From assembly GCA_031292035.1 (NCBI GenBank), contig JARLHX010000375.1:124001-188000 (forward strand): a stretch of 64,000 nucleotides of DNA. The letters are read 5' to 3'. This DNA comes from Negativicutes bacterium. GTDB taxonomy: Bacteria; Bacillota_C; Negativicutes; Sporomusales_B; JARLHX01. Below are positions 35,545-44,020 of this stretch, one piece after another. A program made the position numbers and the translations under genes. The notes below the pieces were generated by a model. It made no database searches and was not told the DNA's origin. It was given only the letters and a program-made list of their open reading frames with translations. The first letter of the stretch is position 1, and every line of letters begins with the position of its first letter.

Positions 35545-36237
35545 CTATGGACGGACCTCATAATATTGAAGAAGTTCACTCACCGTGACCAATTCGTAGC
35601 CTTGATTGCGCAGCATGTCGATGATCAGCCCTACTGCCGCCGGAGTGGCTGCGGCACATTCCCCTTCATGCAACAAAACAATGCTTCCCGGTTTGATCTG
35701 CCCCAACACAGTATTCGCGATCCGCTGACTGCTGCCGCCAGCCCAGTCCCGTGGGTCAATCGTCCATAATACCGTCGTGTAGCCCCTCTCCCTGAGGGCC
35801 CTTACCAGGCGGTCGTTATAACCGCCGCCAGGTGGACGGATCAGCGTGGGCCTAGGCCCGACAGCGGCGATCACTTTTTCCGATTCATCCAGTTCTTCTG
35901 CCAGTTCCGCCGGCGTCAGCTTGTTGAGATAGCGATGGTGATAGCTGTGACTGGCCAGTTCCTGCCCGTTATGGACAATAGCTCCGGCCAGTTCAGGATA
36001 CTCCTTGACCTGACTGCCCAACACGAAAAAAGTTGCCTTGGCCTGCTTGACACCAAGCACCGTCAAAAGGGCCGGAGTGGTCAACGGATGAGGGCCATCA
36101 TCAAAGGTGATCGCTACTACTTTATGGGTTGTCGGCACTCTTTTGATGGCAAGACTCGGCTCGATGGCTACAACGCCGGCCAACAAGGAAAGGGTTACAA
36201 AACAAACAGAAAAAAAGCCCCAATATCTTACCCTCAA
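35545..36237 (-). CDS. Polysaccharide deacetylase (PdaA/PdaB-like)
   Basis: The ~230-residue CE4 deacetylase has an N-terminal membrane anchor or signal (about residues 6-25). The catalytic blocks are VAITFDDGPHP (Asp-Asp), ELASHSYHHRYL (His ligands), RPPGGGYN and LHEG. The TFDDGP subtype next to peptidoglycan-modifying genes is typical of peptidoglycan N-acetylglucosamine or spore MurNAc deacetylases. The TTG at 36235-36237 with GAGGGG upstream is my preferred start; the frame also contains a GTG at 36252. L,D-transpeptidase lies 26 bp upstream. Confidence 0.88.
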   Translation of the reverse strand: MRVRYWGFFSVCFVTLSLLAGVVAIEPSLAIKRVPTTHKVVAITFDDGPHPLTTPALLTVLGVKQAKATFFVLGSQVKEYPELAGAIVHNGQELASHSYHHRYLNKLTPAELAEELDESEKVIAAVGPRPTLIRPPGGGYNDRLVRALRERGYTTVLWTIDPRDWAGGSSQRIANTVLGQIKPGSIVLLHEGECAAATPAAVGLIIDMLRNQGYELVTVSELLQYYEVRP

Positions 36238-36263
36238 AAATATTCCCCTCACCTTTGCAAAAC

Positions 36264-36980
36264 CTAGATACCCAATTGCTCAGCCATCGCTTTATCGGCT
36301 ACACCGGTGGGCGCTAAGCCCTGAGTAACTTGATAGGCGCGCACCGCCGCCTCAGTAGACGGTCCAAACAACCCGTCGGCCCGGGTAGTGAAATAGCCCA
36401 ATTCTTTCAGCTTCATTTGCAAGATCACGACATCGGCGCCAGACATTTGATATTTTAACTTTCGCTGCAATTTGATCTTCCGTCCGGTGATTTTAACCTC
36501 CGTCCCGATAGGAACCCATTCAAACAGCTCTTCGACATCGCGATTGCGCATGCGAACACAGCCGTGACTGGTAAACCGGCCGATGCTCCAAGGGTCATTG
36601 GTGCCATGCACACCGTAAATTCCCCAGGGTACATTCAAGCCCATCCAGCGGGTGCCGAAACCGTCCCCCCAGTTATAGTCCTTCCAGACGACATTCCATT
36701 CTCCGATGGGAGTCGGTGTATCGCTCTTGCCTACCGCAATCCGGTATTTTTTATGAAGGCTGCCGGCGTCATAGAGCTCCAGCACGCACTCGTTAATCTT
36801 GACCACAATCGAGACTTTTCCCTGTGGAGGCAGGCTGGTCTGTCCGGGTATTGCCGCCAATTCCTGTTCATCCAGATAGTCTATTCCCCAAAGACCGGCC
36901 ACCATCCCGGCCAGAATCAGCAGGACCATGCTAAAGAAGACCACCGGTTTATTGATTTTTAGGACTTTTAGTCGCCTCAT
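36264..36980 (-). CDS. L,D-transpeptidase (YkuD) with C-terminal peptidoglycan-binding domain
   Basis: This 238-residue membrane-anchored enzyme has one N-terminal helix (about 12-31) and a YkuD catalytic domain (about 55-170). The signature GVHGTND...SHGCVRM gives His125 and the nucleophile Cys141. A PG_binding_1 domain follows (about 175-238, VVILQMKLKELGYFTTRADGLFGPSTEAAVRAYQ). Such enzymes form 3-3 crosslinks or attach proteins to peptidoglycan. The ATG follows AGGAGG. It is probably cotranscribed with the deacetylase, a pairing consistent with spore-wall or stress-related wall remodelling. Confidence 0.93.
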   Translation of the reverse strand: MRRLKVLKINKPVVFFSMVLLILAGMVAGLWGIDYLDEQELAAIPGQTSLPPQGKVSIVVKINECVLELYDAGSLHKKYRIAVGKSDTPTPIGEWNVVWKDYNWGDGFGTRWMGLNVPWGIYGVHGTNDPWSIGRFTSHGCVRMRNRDVEELFEWVPIGTEVKITGRKIKLQRKLKYQMSGADVVILQMKLKELGYFTTRADGLFGPSTEAAVRAYQVTQGLAPTGVADKAMAEQLGI

Positions 36981-37091
36981 GCTTCCATCCTCCTGAATCC
37001 TTCACTAGCAAATATATGATGGCAGTGAAAAAGATATCCCCAGGCAATGACCGTGCCATAGCAGTATCCTTCAACGTAATTGCCACAAAAG

Positions 37092-37134
37092 AAAGAACAC
37101 CCTGCCGCCTTAACAGCGACGGGGTGTTCTTTTT
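37092..37134 (-). terminator. Terminator downstream of the decarboxylase gene
   Basis: An 11-bp stem (37092-37102 with 37122-37132) encloses a 19-nt loop that itself has a short CGC/GCG pairing. T-rich flanks lie on both sides, so it may act in either direction. The remaining 110 bp up to the L,D-transpeptidase gene show nothing else. Confidence 0.75.
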
Positions 37135-37181
37135 GCGAAACTATGTGCATCACCGCGCATATATTTTCGGTGAATCTTCCC

Positions 37182-38648
37182 CTAGTCTTCCGCAATAATA
37201 CTCACCTGTTCCAGTCTGGGATCGTGACAGCCTTGAAAGTGAACCCCCATATCCCGCATAGCGGTTAAATAGGCTACCGTATCGTGTGTAATCCTCTCCC
37301 CCGGGCAGATAATGGGAATTCCCGGGGGATAACAAGCAATGACTTCGGCACTGACCCTGCCTGGCGAATTTTCCAAGGGTATGTTCACGACCGGAGAAAA
37401 GAAGGCCTCGCGCGGCGGTACTACCATATCCGGAATCGGCAGAAAAAGAAGCTTATCGCTTATTGCGGCAATGGCGGAAGAATTGCTGCGTAGCGCGGTG
37501 GCAATGCCGCCTAAGGCTGTAGCCAATTTGTCGATATCACGCCGGGAATTGCCGAAAGAAATCATCAGCAACAAGGAATAAAGATCCGACATTTCCACCT
37601 GAATATCGTATTCCCGCTTGAGCCGCTCTTCCAGCCAAAACCCGGTTACCCCAAGTTTGCGCACCAAAATGGTTACCTTGGTGGGGTCAAGCCGGAAGGG
37701 GCTGCAGACATTTGCGCCAAGGGTTGTAATTCCTGGCACATCTGCGAGTCGTTTTCTGGCGTAGTCCGCACTGCCGATCGCCTTATTAAATAAATCCCGG
37801 CCTGAATTCTCCATCTGGGCCCGGGCCGCATCAAGGGAGGACAGCAAGAGATAGGAGGTGCTGGTACTCTGCAGCAGGCGAAGGGCGGTCTCCAGTTTCT
37901 GCCTGTCCACCAAATCACCTTGTACATGGAGCATCGACCCCTGGGTGAAAGCGGCTAATATTTTGTGGGTGCCATGCACCGCTGCGTCGGCGCCGCTTCG
38001 CAGGGCATTTGCCGGCAATTGGCTGTGAAAGCCGAGATGCGGACCATGCGCTTCATCGACCAGCAGGGGAATACCGTATTGATGCACCGTTGCTGCGATG
38101 GCGGCGATATCGGATATCACACCATGGTAGGTCGGGTTGACAACCATGACCGCTCTGATATCCGGTTCGCAATTTAGATGGGCCTGTAAAATTTGCGGCG
38201 TAGTCCCGAGCGGAATGCCATATTCCCGGTAGTATTCCGGCATAAAAAAGACCGGGACTGCGCCACTCAAGATGATTCCACCGAGAATCGACCGGTGAAT
38301 ATTGCGAGGCACAAGAATTTTGTCGCCCGGACGGCAGGTGGCAATAACCAACGCCTGCAGACCGCATGAGCTACCGTTCACCAAAAAATAGGTCTGCTCA
38401 GCGCCAAATGTTTTCGCCGCCAGCTGCTGGGCGGCCTGTATCGCTCCCTGCGGCTGATGCAAGTCATCCATATCCGGAATGTTGGTGACGTCGGCGCGGA
38501 ACACTTTCCGTCCCAGAAGACGCCTGATCCGGTTATCAACAATTCGGCCACCCTTATGTCCAGGCATATGAAACCGCACCGTCCTGGCGGCAATATACCT
38601 TTCCAAGGCAGCGATGATGGGTGTCTCCTCCCCACGCACCACTATCAT
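37182..38648 (-). CDS. Orn/Lys/Arg decarboxylase family PLP enzyme
   Basis: The 488-residue fold-type I PLP enzyme belongs to the SpeA/Cad group found in Firmicutes, which makes agmatine or cadaverine for polyamine synthesis. It shows RFHMPGHKGGR, DVTNIPDMDDLHQP, FLVNGSSCGLQA, DEAHGPHLGF and the PLP-lysine block HGTHKIL. The C-terminal part has CYPPGIPIICPGE, also typical. The exact amino acid used cannot be told from these motifs. The ATG 38646-38648 follows GGGGGA and is preferred to a TTG five codons earlier. It is monocistronic with its own terminator. Confidence 0.92.
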   Translation of the reverse strand: MIVVRGEETPIIAALERYIAARTVRFHMPGHKGGRIVDNRIRRLLGRKVFRADVTNIPDMDDLHQPQGAIQAAQQLAAKTFGAEQTYFLVNGSSCGLQALVIATCRPGDKILVPRNIHRSILGGIILSGAVPVFFMPEYYREYGIPLGTTPQILQAHLNCEPDIRAVMVVNPTYHGVISDIAAIAATVHQYGIPLLVDEAHGPHLGFHSQLPANALRSGADAAVHGTHKILAAFTQGSMLHVQGDLVDRQKLETALRLLQSTSTSYLLLSSLDAARAQMENSGRDLFNKAIGSADYARKRLADVPGITTLGANVCSPFRLDPTKVTILVRKLGVTGFWLEERLKREYDIQVEMSDLYSLLLMISFGNSRRDIDKLATALGGIATALRSNSSAIAAISDKLLFLPIPDMVVPPREAFFSPVVNIPLENSPGRVSAEVIACYPPGIPIICPGERITHDTVAYLTAMRDMGVHFQGCHDPRLEQVSIIAED

Positions 38649-38743
38649 TCCCCCATATCGCAAAATTTCAATTTATTTTATGCCAGCCGATTCGACTTGG
38701 TACTCGTTCGCGCCGCTGACAATGAGGAACGAAAAATAAACCA

Positions 38744-38768
38744 ATAACCCGGCGATTAGCCGGGTTAT
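38744..38768. promoter_or_regulatory. Perfect 10-bp inverted repeat between decarboxylase and MATE genes
   Basis: ATAACCCGGC (38744-38753) and GCCGGGTTAT (38759-38768) are separated by 5 bp. No T tract follows on either strand, so it is not a simple terminator. It lies 42 bp before the MATE start codon in a divergent 146-bp gap, where an operator or leader hairpin would sit. Confidence 0.45.
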
Positions 38769-38809
38769 ATCCACAACTGGCACAAGTTTTTTCGGACGGG
38801 AGATGTCCT

Positions 38810-40147
38810 ATGGCGACAAAACGCGGTATGATGACTGCAGCCTTGAGCCTGGCCGGGCCGGTGTTCGCCGAAGAGTCTTACAGCCTGCTGCTGAGTGCGG
38901 TCATTGTCGCCATTGTCGGCAATCTGGGCCCGCACGACCTGGCAGCCTTCAGCCTGGCCTTCTTGCTCCAGGGCTCTGTGGTCTCGATTGTCGGCGTCAT
39001 CGGCATAGGCGCAGCCATACTTACTGCGAGGGAGGTTGGTGCCGGCAACTGGGGCCTGCTGCGGCAAATTGCCGGCCAAACGTTGGCTTTGGGCGTGGCC
39101 GGGGGTGTCGTGCTGGGCTGTGCAGGGCATGAAGCCCTTCCCCACCTGCATTCCTTTGTCGATACCGACGAAAAAATCGCCCTTCTCACAGAGATGCTGC
39201 TACAACCACTCTGTCTTTTTGTCCCATTCTCACTCGTTACCTGGCTGGGAAAAAGCATCCTGCGGGGAATGGGCGAAACCCGGCTGGCTTTTGTCATTAT
39301 TGCTGTAAACAATACGACAGTACTTATAGCTACCTGCCTCCTGATCTATGCCTGCCATCCCGGATTGGGGGTGCTGGGAGCAGTCTGGGGGGCCGGAGCG
39401 GGCTCGGTAGCGAGTGCCATCACCACCTTGATTCTCCTCTTTTCCCATCGGCAACTTGCCCTCAAAATCAAAAATCTCTGCCAGCTCAAAGTCGCCGTCG
39501 TCTCCCAAATTTTACGAATCAGTCTACCTGTGGCCTGGGAACAGCTTGCCCTGCAGTTTGGGTTTACTTTATATAATTTGGAATTAATCAATGTCGGCGC
39601 CAAAGCCTTTGCCGGAAACCAAATCGCCCAACAGTTGGAAGGTATTCCCCAAATGATCGGCGTCGGTTTCTCCGCCGCAGTCCTGACGGTAGTCGGCCAA
39701 AGTCTGGGCAAAAACCGGCCGCAGGTGGCCAGACAATTCGCCCGTTTCAGCGGGGCCATCACCATTGTCGCCATGCCTGTCCTCTGCGCTTTGATCGCGC
39801 TAGTCGCGTCGCCGCTGACCCGGCTTTTCACTGCCGACCCTGAGGTTGCCTCCTGGTCGGTAGCCTGTATCTTGCTGGCTATTTTAGAACAACCGACGAT
39901 GGCGGCAACCATGATTCTCGGCCACGCCCTCCGCGGCAGCGGCGACACCTTCTGGCCGGCCTGCAGCTCGGTTATCGGCATGTGGCTGATCCGCATTCCG
40001 CTGACCTACTTTCTGATTACCGCCCAAGATTATGGCATCACCACCGCCTGGCTCATCACCGCCACCGACTACTTTGTCCGCAGTGTGATCCTCTCCTTGC
40101 GTTTTTTTCAGACCGACTGGGAAAAACGGCGGTTGTTTTTTCGATAA
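38810..40147 (+). CDS. MATE-family efflux transporter
   Basis: The 445-residue protein has twelve predicted helices in two MatE repeats (about 10-190 and 235-400). The first repeat includes LAAFSLAFLLQGSV and ILRGMGETRLA. The second includes NQIAQQLEGIPQMIGVGFSAAVLTVVGQSLG and ALRGSGDT. It is probably a Na+- or H+-driven exporter of cationic compounds. The ATG has GGGAGA at normal spacing. It is monocistronic and convergent with the small EamA gene. Confidence 0.92.
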   Translation: MATKRGMMTAALSLAGPVFAEESYSLLLSAVIVAIVGNLGPHDLAAFSLAFLLQGSVVSIVGVIGIGAAILTAREVGAGNWGLLRQIAGQTLALGVAGGVVLGCAGHEALPHLHSFVDTDEKIALLTEMLLQPLCLFVPFSLVTWLGKSILRGMGETRLAFVIIAVNNTTVLIATCLLIYACHPGLGVLGAVWGAGAGSVASAITTLILLFSHRQLALKIKNLCQLKVAVVSQILRISLPVAWEQLALQFGFTLYNLELINVGAKAFAGNQIAQQLEGIPQMIGVGFSAAVLTVVGQSLGKNRPQVARQFARFSGAITIVAMPVLCALIALVASPLTRLFTADPEVASWSVACILLAILEQPTMAATMILGHALRGSGDTFWPACSSVIGMWLIRIPLTYFLITAQDYGITTAWLITATDYFVRSVILSLRFFQTDWEKRRLFFR

Positions 40148-40167
40148 TCGCCTGCTGATGGCCGCTG

Positions 40168-40587
40168 TCATTCCAGACAGACCAGCAACAGTCCAAAGGT
40201 AATCATCAGGGCGCCGAAAAGCTGCCGCCATGTAGCAACATCGCCGAGAAAGAGATAATTGGCCAGCATAGTAACCAGTGGCGCACAGGCCATAATCAAA
40301 GTAACCACATTGACATTGCCGTATTTCAAAGCAAAGAAATAGGCCAAATCACCGAGCAGCGTCGCCAGAATGGCTTCGATCGCGATGAAGACCCATAGTA
40401 GCAGCGGTATATTCCATACTTCACTGTAGCCCCGTGTGCCGATAACCCAACTGGTCACAAAAGTCGCAGCAATCAGGGTGCGCAGGGAAAGCGCGGCAGT
40501 GGGGTTTACGCCATTCAACCCAAGTTTGCCGAACAGCGGGGCCAAACCCCAGCAAACCATCCCAAGAAAAGCATAAAATAAGACCAT
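40168..40587 (-). CDS. Half-size EamA-domain membrane protein
   Basis: The 139-residue protein has four to five membrane helices forming a single EamA repeat (FYAFLGMVCWGLAPLFGKLGL to the ALMITFGLLLVCLE end). Most EamA carriers have two such repeats in one chain, so this one should act as a dimer, as single-repeat members and SMR-like proteins do. The ATG at 40585-40587 has AAGGAGG upstream; the extra 27 in-frame codons before it are not supported. No substrate can be inferred. Confidence 0.83.
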   Translation of the reverse strand: MVLFYAFLGMVCWGLAPLFGKLGLNGVNPTAALSLRTLIAATFVTSWVIGTRGYSEVWNIPLLLWVFIAIEAILATLLGDLAYFFALKYGNVNVVTLIMACAPLVTMLANYLFLGDVATWRQLFGALMITFGLLLVCLE

Positions 40588-40695
40588 CGGCTGCGACCTC
40601 CTTCCGGAAGTAGTCGATGGTCTATGTGTATGCGGTTGACTTCGCCAACATACGACGCCTGATCTCAAACCGGGTCCTGATCAGAGCTGATTGTA

Positions 40696-41235
40696 TTACT
40701 CCACAAGCAAAAAGGCGTACCGGTTCATAACCTCTGTATAGCTGCGCAGCACCTCAATGGGGTAACCGTATTCCCTGACGGTGCCGAACACATCTACCGC
40801 CATCCCTTCCGGACTGGGGCGGGCAATTTTGGCGTTGACACATTGATGCCGCTCTTTGCCGCAATCGCCGCAAAGGCTGCAAGAATCCATGAACAGCAGG
40901 AAAGCCTTATTGTACCCAGCCAGGAAGACCTCCCGTTCGAGGCCGGACAGCTTCAGATTGATTCCCTTCGACCATTGGTGACGGTCTTCCGGTTTTTCGA
41001 CACTGTGGGCAAAATGAAAAATAACGCCCTTGTCGTACTCCTGAAAAAAGCTGCGGCATTCTTCCACCGAAGGGACATTGGGCGGACAGCAAGCCGTTTT
41101 GCCATAGGCGGGGCAGCCGAAGGTGCACTTCATCCGGACCCAATGGGCGACAATCATATCTTTGGGATTCATCCAGCGAAAATCATCAAAGCCATGTTGG
41201 AGAAAGATGGCATCCAGGGCTTTACGATCAGCCAT
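40696..41235 (-). CDS. DUF2284 predicted metal-binding protein
   Basis: The 179-residue cysteine-rich protein of the DUF2284 family has CTFGCPAYGKTACCPPNVPS near residue 36 and CSLCGDCGKERHQC near 120, which suggest a zinc or Fe-S site. The family's role is not established; it is frequent in anaerobes. It lies about 100 bp after the tungstate transporter ATPase gene on the same strand and may be the last gene of that block, but no functional link is shown by sequence. The ATG at 41233-41235 follows GAGGAGG. Confidence 0.85.
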   Translation of the reverse strand: MADRKALDAIFLQHGFDDFRWMNPKDMIVAHWVRMKCTFGCPAYGKTACCPPNVPSVEECRSFFQEYDKGVIFHFAHSVEKPEDRHQWSKGINLKLSGLEREVFLAGYNKAFLLFMDSCSLCGDCGKERHQCVNAKIARPSPEGMAVDVFGTVREYGYPIEVLRSYTEVMNRYAFLLVE

Positions 41236-41337
41236 TGTCTCGCCTCCTCTGCGTCCTTGCGCGGTATTATCAATCACACCGGCAGATTTTACCATGGTAT
41301 TCTGGAAAAAACCGCCAAATCCTTTTTTATCAGTGAA

Positions 41338-42405
41338 TCAGACCAACTGCACTTCGGACAAGCGAAGCAGCAATTTCACCTTGTCCTGATTGCTGATATA
41401 GGCCGGGATATCCCTGCGCCCCACCCTTACAACCAACGCCTGCCCGCCAACCCTGACCAACATCCGGTAGCTGCCTACATCCGGCACTATTCGCTCGATT
41501 TGGCCCTCCAGCACAATTCCCGTGCCGGACTCATCCGGCGAATTTCCGTCGCAGATAAAGAGGGCGTCACCAGGGATACAGCAAGTGGTAACCGAGTCTA
41601 TCCTTTCCCCATGATAGGGAATTGACAATCCACCAGCCATAGTCACAACTAAACCCTTATCGGTTTCCTCCAGTCGGCAGGGAATCATATTATCCATTCC
41701 GACCAGCCTTGCCACCTGCTCATTGACTGGCCGACGCAACAGCATTTCCGGCTTGGCGTCCTGAATGATACTGCCGCCGATCACAACTACCGCCCGGTCG
41801 GCAAAATGCAGCACATCAGCGAAATTATGGCTGACCAACAGCACGGTCATACCGCGTTTTAGTGCCAACTGCCTGATCTCTTCGATCATTTCGGCCCTGA
41901 GCGGCGCGTCGAGGGCGGCAAACGGTTCGTCGAGGAGTAAAAGTTCCGGATTGGTGGCCAGCGCCCGAGCGATGCAGACTCGCTGGGCTTCTCCCCCGGA
42001 CAGCGTCCGGGCCGACCGCTCAGCCAGATGGTCTGAACGGAAATCCCGCAGTGCGTCATACACCTGTTGGCGGATTTCCCCCTCTGCCACCCCGTGAAAT
42101 TTTAGGGCCCAGGCCAGATTATTGTACACCGAGTCGTTGAGCAGCAAGGTCTCCTGAAAGACCATGGCGGAGCGGCGGCGAAGCCCGGTTTTGTCGGCAA
42201 TCGCCTGCCCAAACAGGCGCATGTCACCCCGGTACGGCTGCAACAGATTAATCGCCAGCAAAAGAGTACTCTTGCCAGCGCCGTTTGGCCCGACCACGGC
42301 GACCAGCTCTGTCCGCCGCACAGCGAAAGCATCGATAGCCAACACCCTTTGGCGGTTACCGCGGTCGACGGAAAAATTTTGCAGCTCTAACACGAAATCG
42401 TTCAT
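41338..42405 (-). CDS. tupC: Tungstate/molybdate ABC transporter ATP-binding protein
   Basis: The 355-residue ABC ATPase has Walker A GPNGAGKST (39-47), the Q-loop VFQETLL, signature LSGGEAQR, Walker B LLLLDEPF and the H-loop SHN. The C-terminal ~110 residues form a TOBE/MOP-like oxyanion-sensing domain. It energises the permease encoded directly upstream, with a 4-bp ATGA overlap. The TupA-type binding protein two genes upstream points to tungstate rather than molybdate or sulfate. Confidence 0.9.
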   Translation of the reverse strand: MNDFVLELQNFSVDRGNRQRVLAIDAFAVRRTELVAVVGPNGAGKSTLLLAINLLQPYRGDMRLFGQAIADKTGLRRRSAMVFQETLLLNDSVYNNLAWALKFHGVAEGEIRQQVYDALRDFRSDHLAERSARTLSGGEAQRVCIARALATNPELLLLDEPFAALDAPLRAEMIEEIRQLALKRGMTVLLVSHNFADVLHFADRAVVVIGGSIIQDAKPEMLLRRPVNEQVARLVGMDNMIPCRLEETDKGLVVTMAGGLSIPYHGERIDSVTTCCIPGDALFICDGNSPDESGTGIVLEGQIERIVPDVGSYRMLVRVGGQALVVRVGRRDIPAYISNQDKVKLLLRLSEVQLV

Positions 42406-43106
42406 GCCCGTCCCTCTTTTCCGCTATGCTGCAGATAAGTAAACAGCAGAACGACACTATAAGCCGCCAGCAGCAGAATAAAGCCGATGGCCAGCGCCAA
42501 GTCATAATTTCCCTTGCCTACTTCCATAACGGTCGCGGTGGTCAGCACCCGGGTCTGATCCTTGATATTACCCCCGACCATCATGGACGCCCCCACCTCT
42601 GAGATGACCCTGCCAAAACCGGCGATTACGGCTGCCATCAGTCCCAAACGGGCTTCCCGGACCAGCATCCAATTAGCCTGCCAGGGGGTTGCCCCCAGCG
42701 ATATCATCTGCCAGCGCAGCCGGGGATTTACCCCGAGAATGGCGGCAAAACTCAGTCCGGCCACGATCGGCGCAGCAATAATCGCCTGGGCAATAATCAT
42801 CGCCGCCGGCGTATACATCAGGCCAAGACCGCCTAGCGGCCCGTAGCGCCACAGAAAGAGACTGACTACCAGACCCACGACCACCGGCGGCAGACCCATC
42901 CCGAAATTGACCAGGCCACTGAAAACCTGTTTTCCGCGAAACTCCTTCACCGCCAGCCACAGACCGAACGGTACGCCGAAAACCACGCTGATCGCCGTCG
43001 CCGTTCCTGAGACTGCGAGGGTCAGCATGGTCACCTGCATGACTTCCTGGTCGCCGCTGATGATCAGGTGCGCAGCCTGCATCAGGCCCTGAATAATAAC
43101 ATCCAT
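42402..43106 (-). CDS. tupB: Tungstate ABC transporter permease
   Basis: The 234-codon, six-helix ABC permease has the cytoplasmic EAA loop as SLGATPWQANWMLVREARLGLMAAVIAGFGRVISEVGASMMVGGN, close to TupB/ModB-type permeases. The ATG at 43104-43106 follows GAGGACAT; codons further upstream in the frame overlap tupA and are not used. It begins 7 bp after the tupA stop and overlaps tupC by 4 bp. Confidence 0.92.
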   Translation of the reverse strand: MDVIIQGLMQAAHLIISGDQEVMQVTMLTLAVSGTATAISVVFGVPFGLWLAVKEFRGKQVFSGLVNFGMGLPPVVVGLVVSLFLWRYGPLGGLGLMYTPAAMIIAQAIIAAPIVAGLSFAAILGVNPRLRWQMISLGATPWQANWMLVREARLGLMAAVIAGFGRVISEVGASMMVGGNIKDQTRVLTTATVMEVGKGNYDLALAIGFILLLAAYSVVLLFTYLQHSGKEGRA

Positions 43107-43113
43107 ATGTCCT

Positions 43114-43998
43114 CTATAAACCGAAATCCTTTTCGGTTTTGCCCCCGTCGGCGAAGAACAACGCCTGGCCAAATTTATCTTTGCCAAAGGAGGCTATGAG
43201 GGCCTGCCCTTCCCCGGATAAGAGAAACTCGCTGAATGCTTTGGCTCCCGGGCTGTTCACTTTGGCAAACTTATCCGGATTCACTTCCATCACATGATAG
43301 ATATTCAGCAGTTTGGCGTCGCCTTCAAGGAGTATTTGCAGTGTCAGATTCTTCTGCATGGCAAGAAATGTGGCCCGATCAGTCACGGTATAGCCCTTTT
43401 TTTCGTCGGCGATCTTCAGGGTTTGCCCCATTCCTGACCCTACTTCCTGATACCAGGACCCGGTTGGCTTGATACCGGCTTCCGTCCAGAGCTTCTTCTC
43501 CAATTGATGGGTCCCTGAGTTGTCGCCGCGGGAAATAAAGGCGGTTTGACTGTCGGCAAAGGCCGCCAGCGCCGCTTTGACCGTTTTACCCTTAATCCCG
43601 GCAGGATCGCCGCCAGGTCCGACGATGATGAAATCATTGTGCATCACCAGACGGCGGTTGATCACCGCCCCGCTGGCCGCAACCTTCCGTTCGGAGTCCG
43701 GGGCATGGGTCAAAAGCACGTCAGCCTCACCCTTTTCTCCCATCGCAATCGCCTGACCGGAGCCTACGGCAATGGTCTTCACCTTATAGCCGGTCTTCTT
43801 TTCAAAGGCCGGGACTAAAACATCCAGCAGACCGCTGTCCTGCGTGCTTGTGGTCGTGGCCAGGATCAGGTCGACTTTATCCGGTTTCGGTGGCTGCTTA
43901 GCCGTTTCCTTGCCGCCACAGCCTGCCACCACAGAAAATACCGCGATTGCTATCAACACGAAGATCAACCGTTTCAACACACCGATCACCCCTGTCAT
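43114..43998 (-). CDS. tupA: Tungstate-binding lipoprotein TupA
   Basis: The 294-residue solute-binding protein has a lipoprotein signal with lipobox VAGC. The TupA landmark LATTTSTQDSGLLDVL comes first, giving the TTTS oxyanion-binding strand, and is followed by GSGQAIAMGEKGEADVLLTHAP and FISRGDNSGTH. TupA proteins bind tungstate with high affinity, which fits organisms with tungsten formate dehydrogenases or aldehyde oxidoreductases. The ATG at 43996-43998 has only a GAAGAA-type ribosome-binding site. It follows the MoeA-fusion gene by 22 bp. Confidence 0.92.
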   Translation of the reverse strand: MTGVIGVLKRLIFVLIAIAVFSVVAGCGGKETAKQPPKPDKVDLILATTTSTQDSGLLDVLVPAFEKKTGYKVKTIAVGSGQAIAMGEKGEADVLLTHAPDSERKVAASGAVINRRLVMHNDFIIVGPGGDPAGIKGKTVKAALAAFADSQTAFISRGDNSGTHQLEKKLWTEAGIKPTGSWYQEVGSGMGQTLKIADEKKGYTVTDRATFLAMQKNLTLQILLEGDAKLLNIYHVMEVNPDKFAKVNSPGAKAFSEFLLSGEGQALIASFGKDKFGQALFFADGGKTEKDFGL

Positions 43999-44020
43999 TG
44001 ATTTTCGTTCTTCTTCTTTG

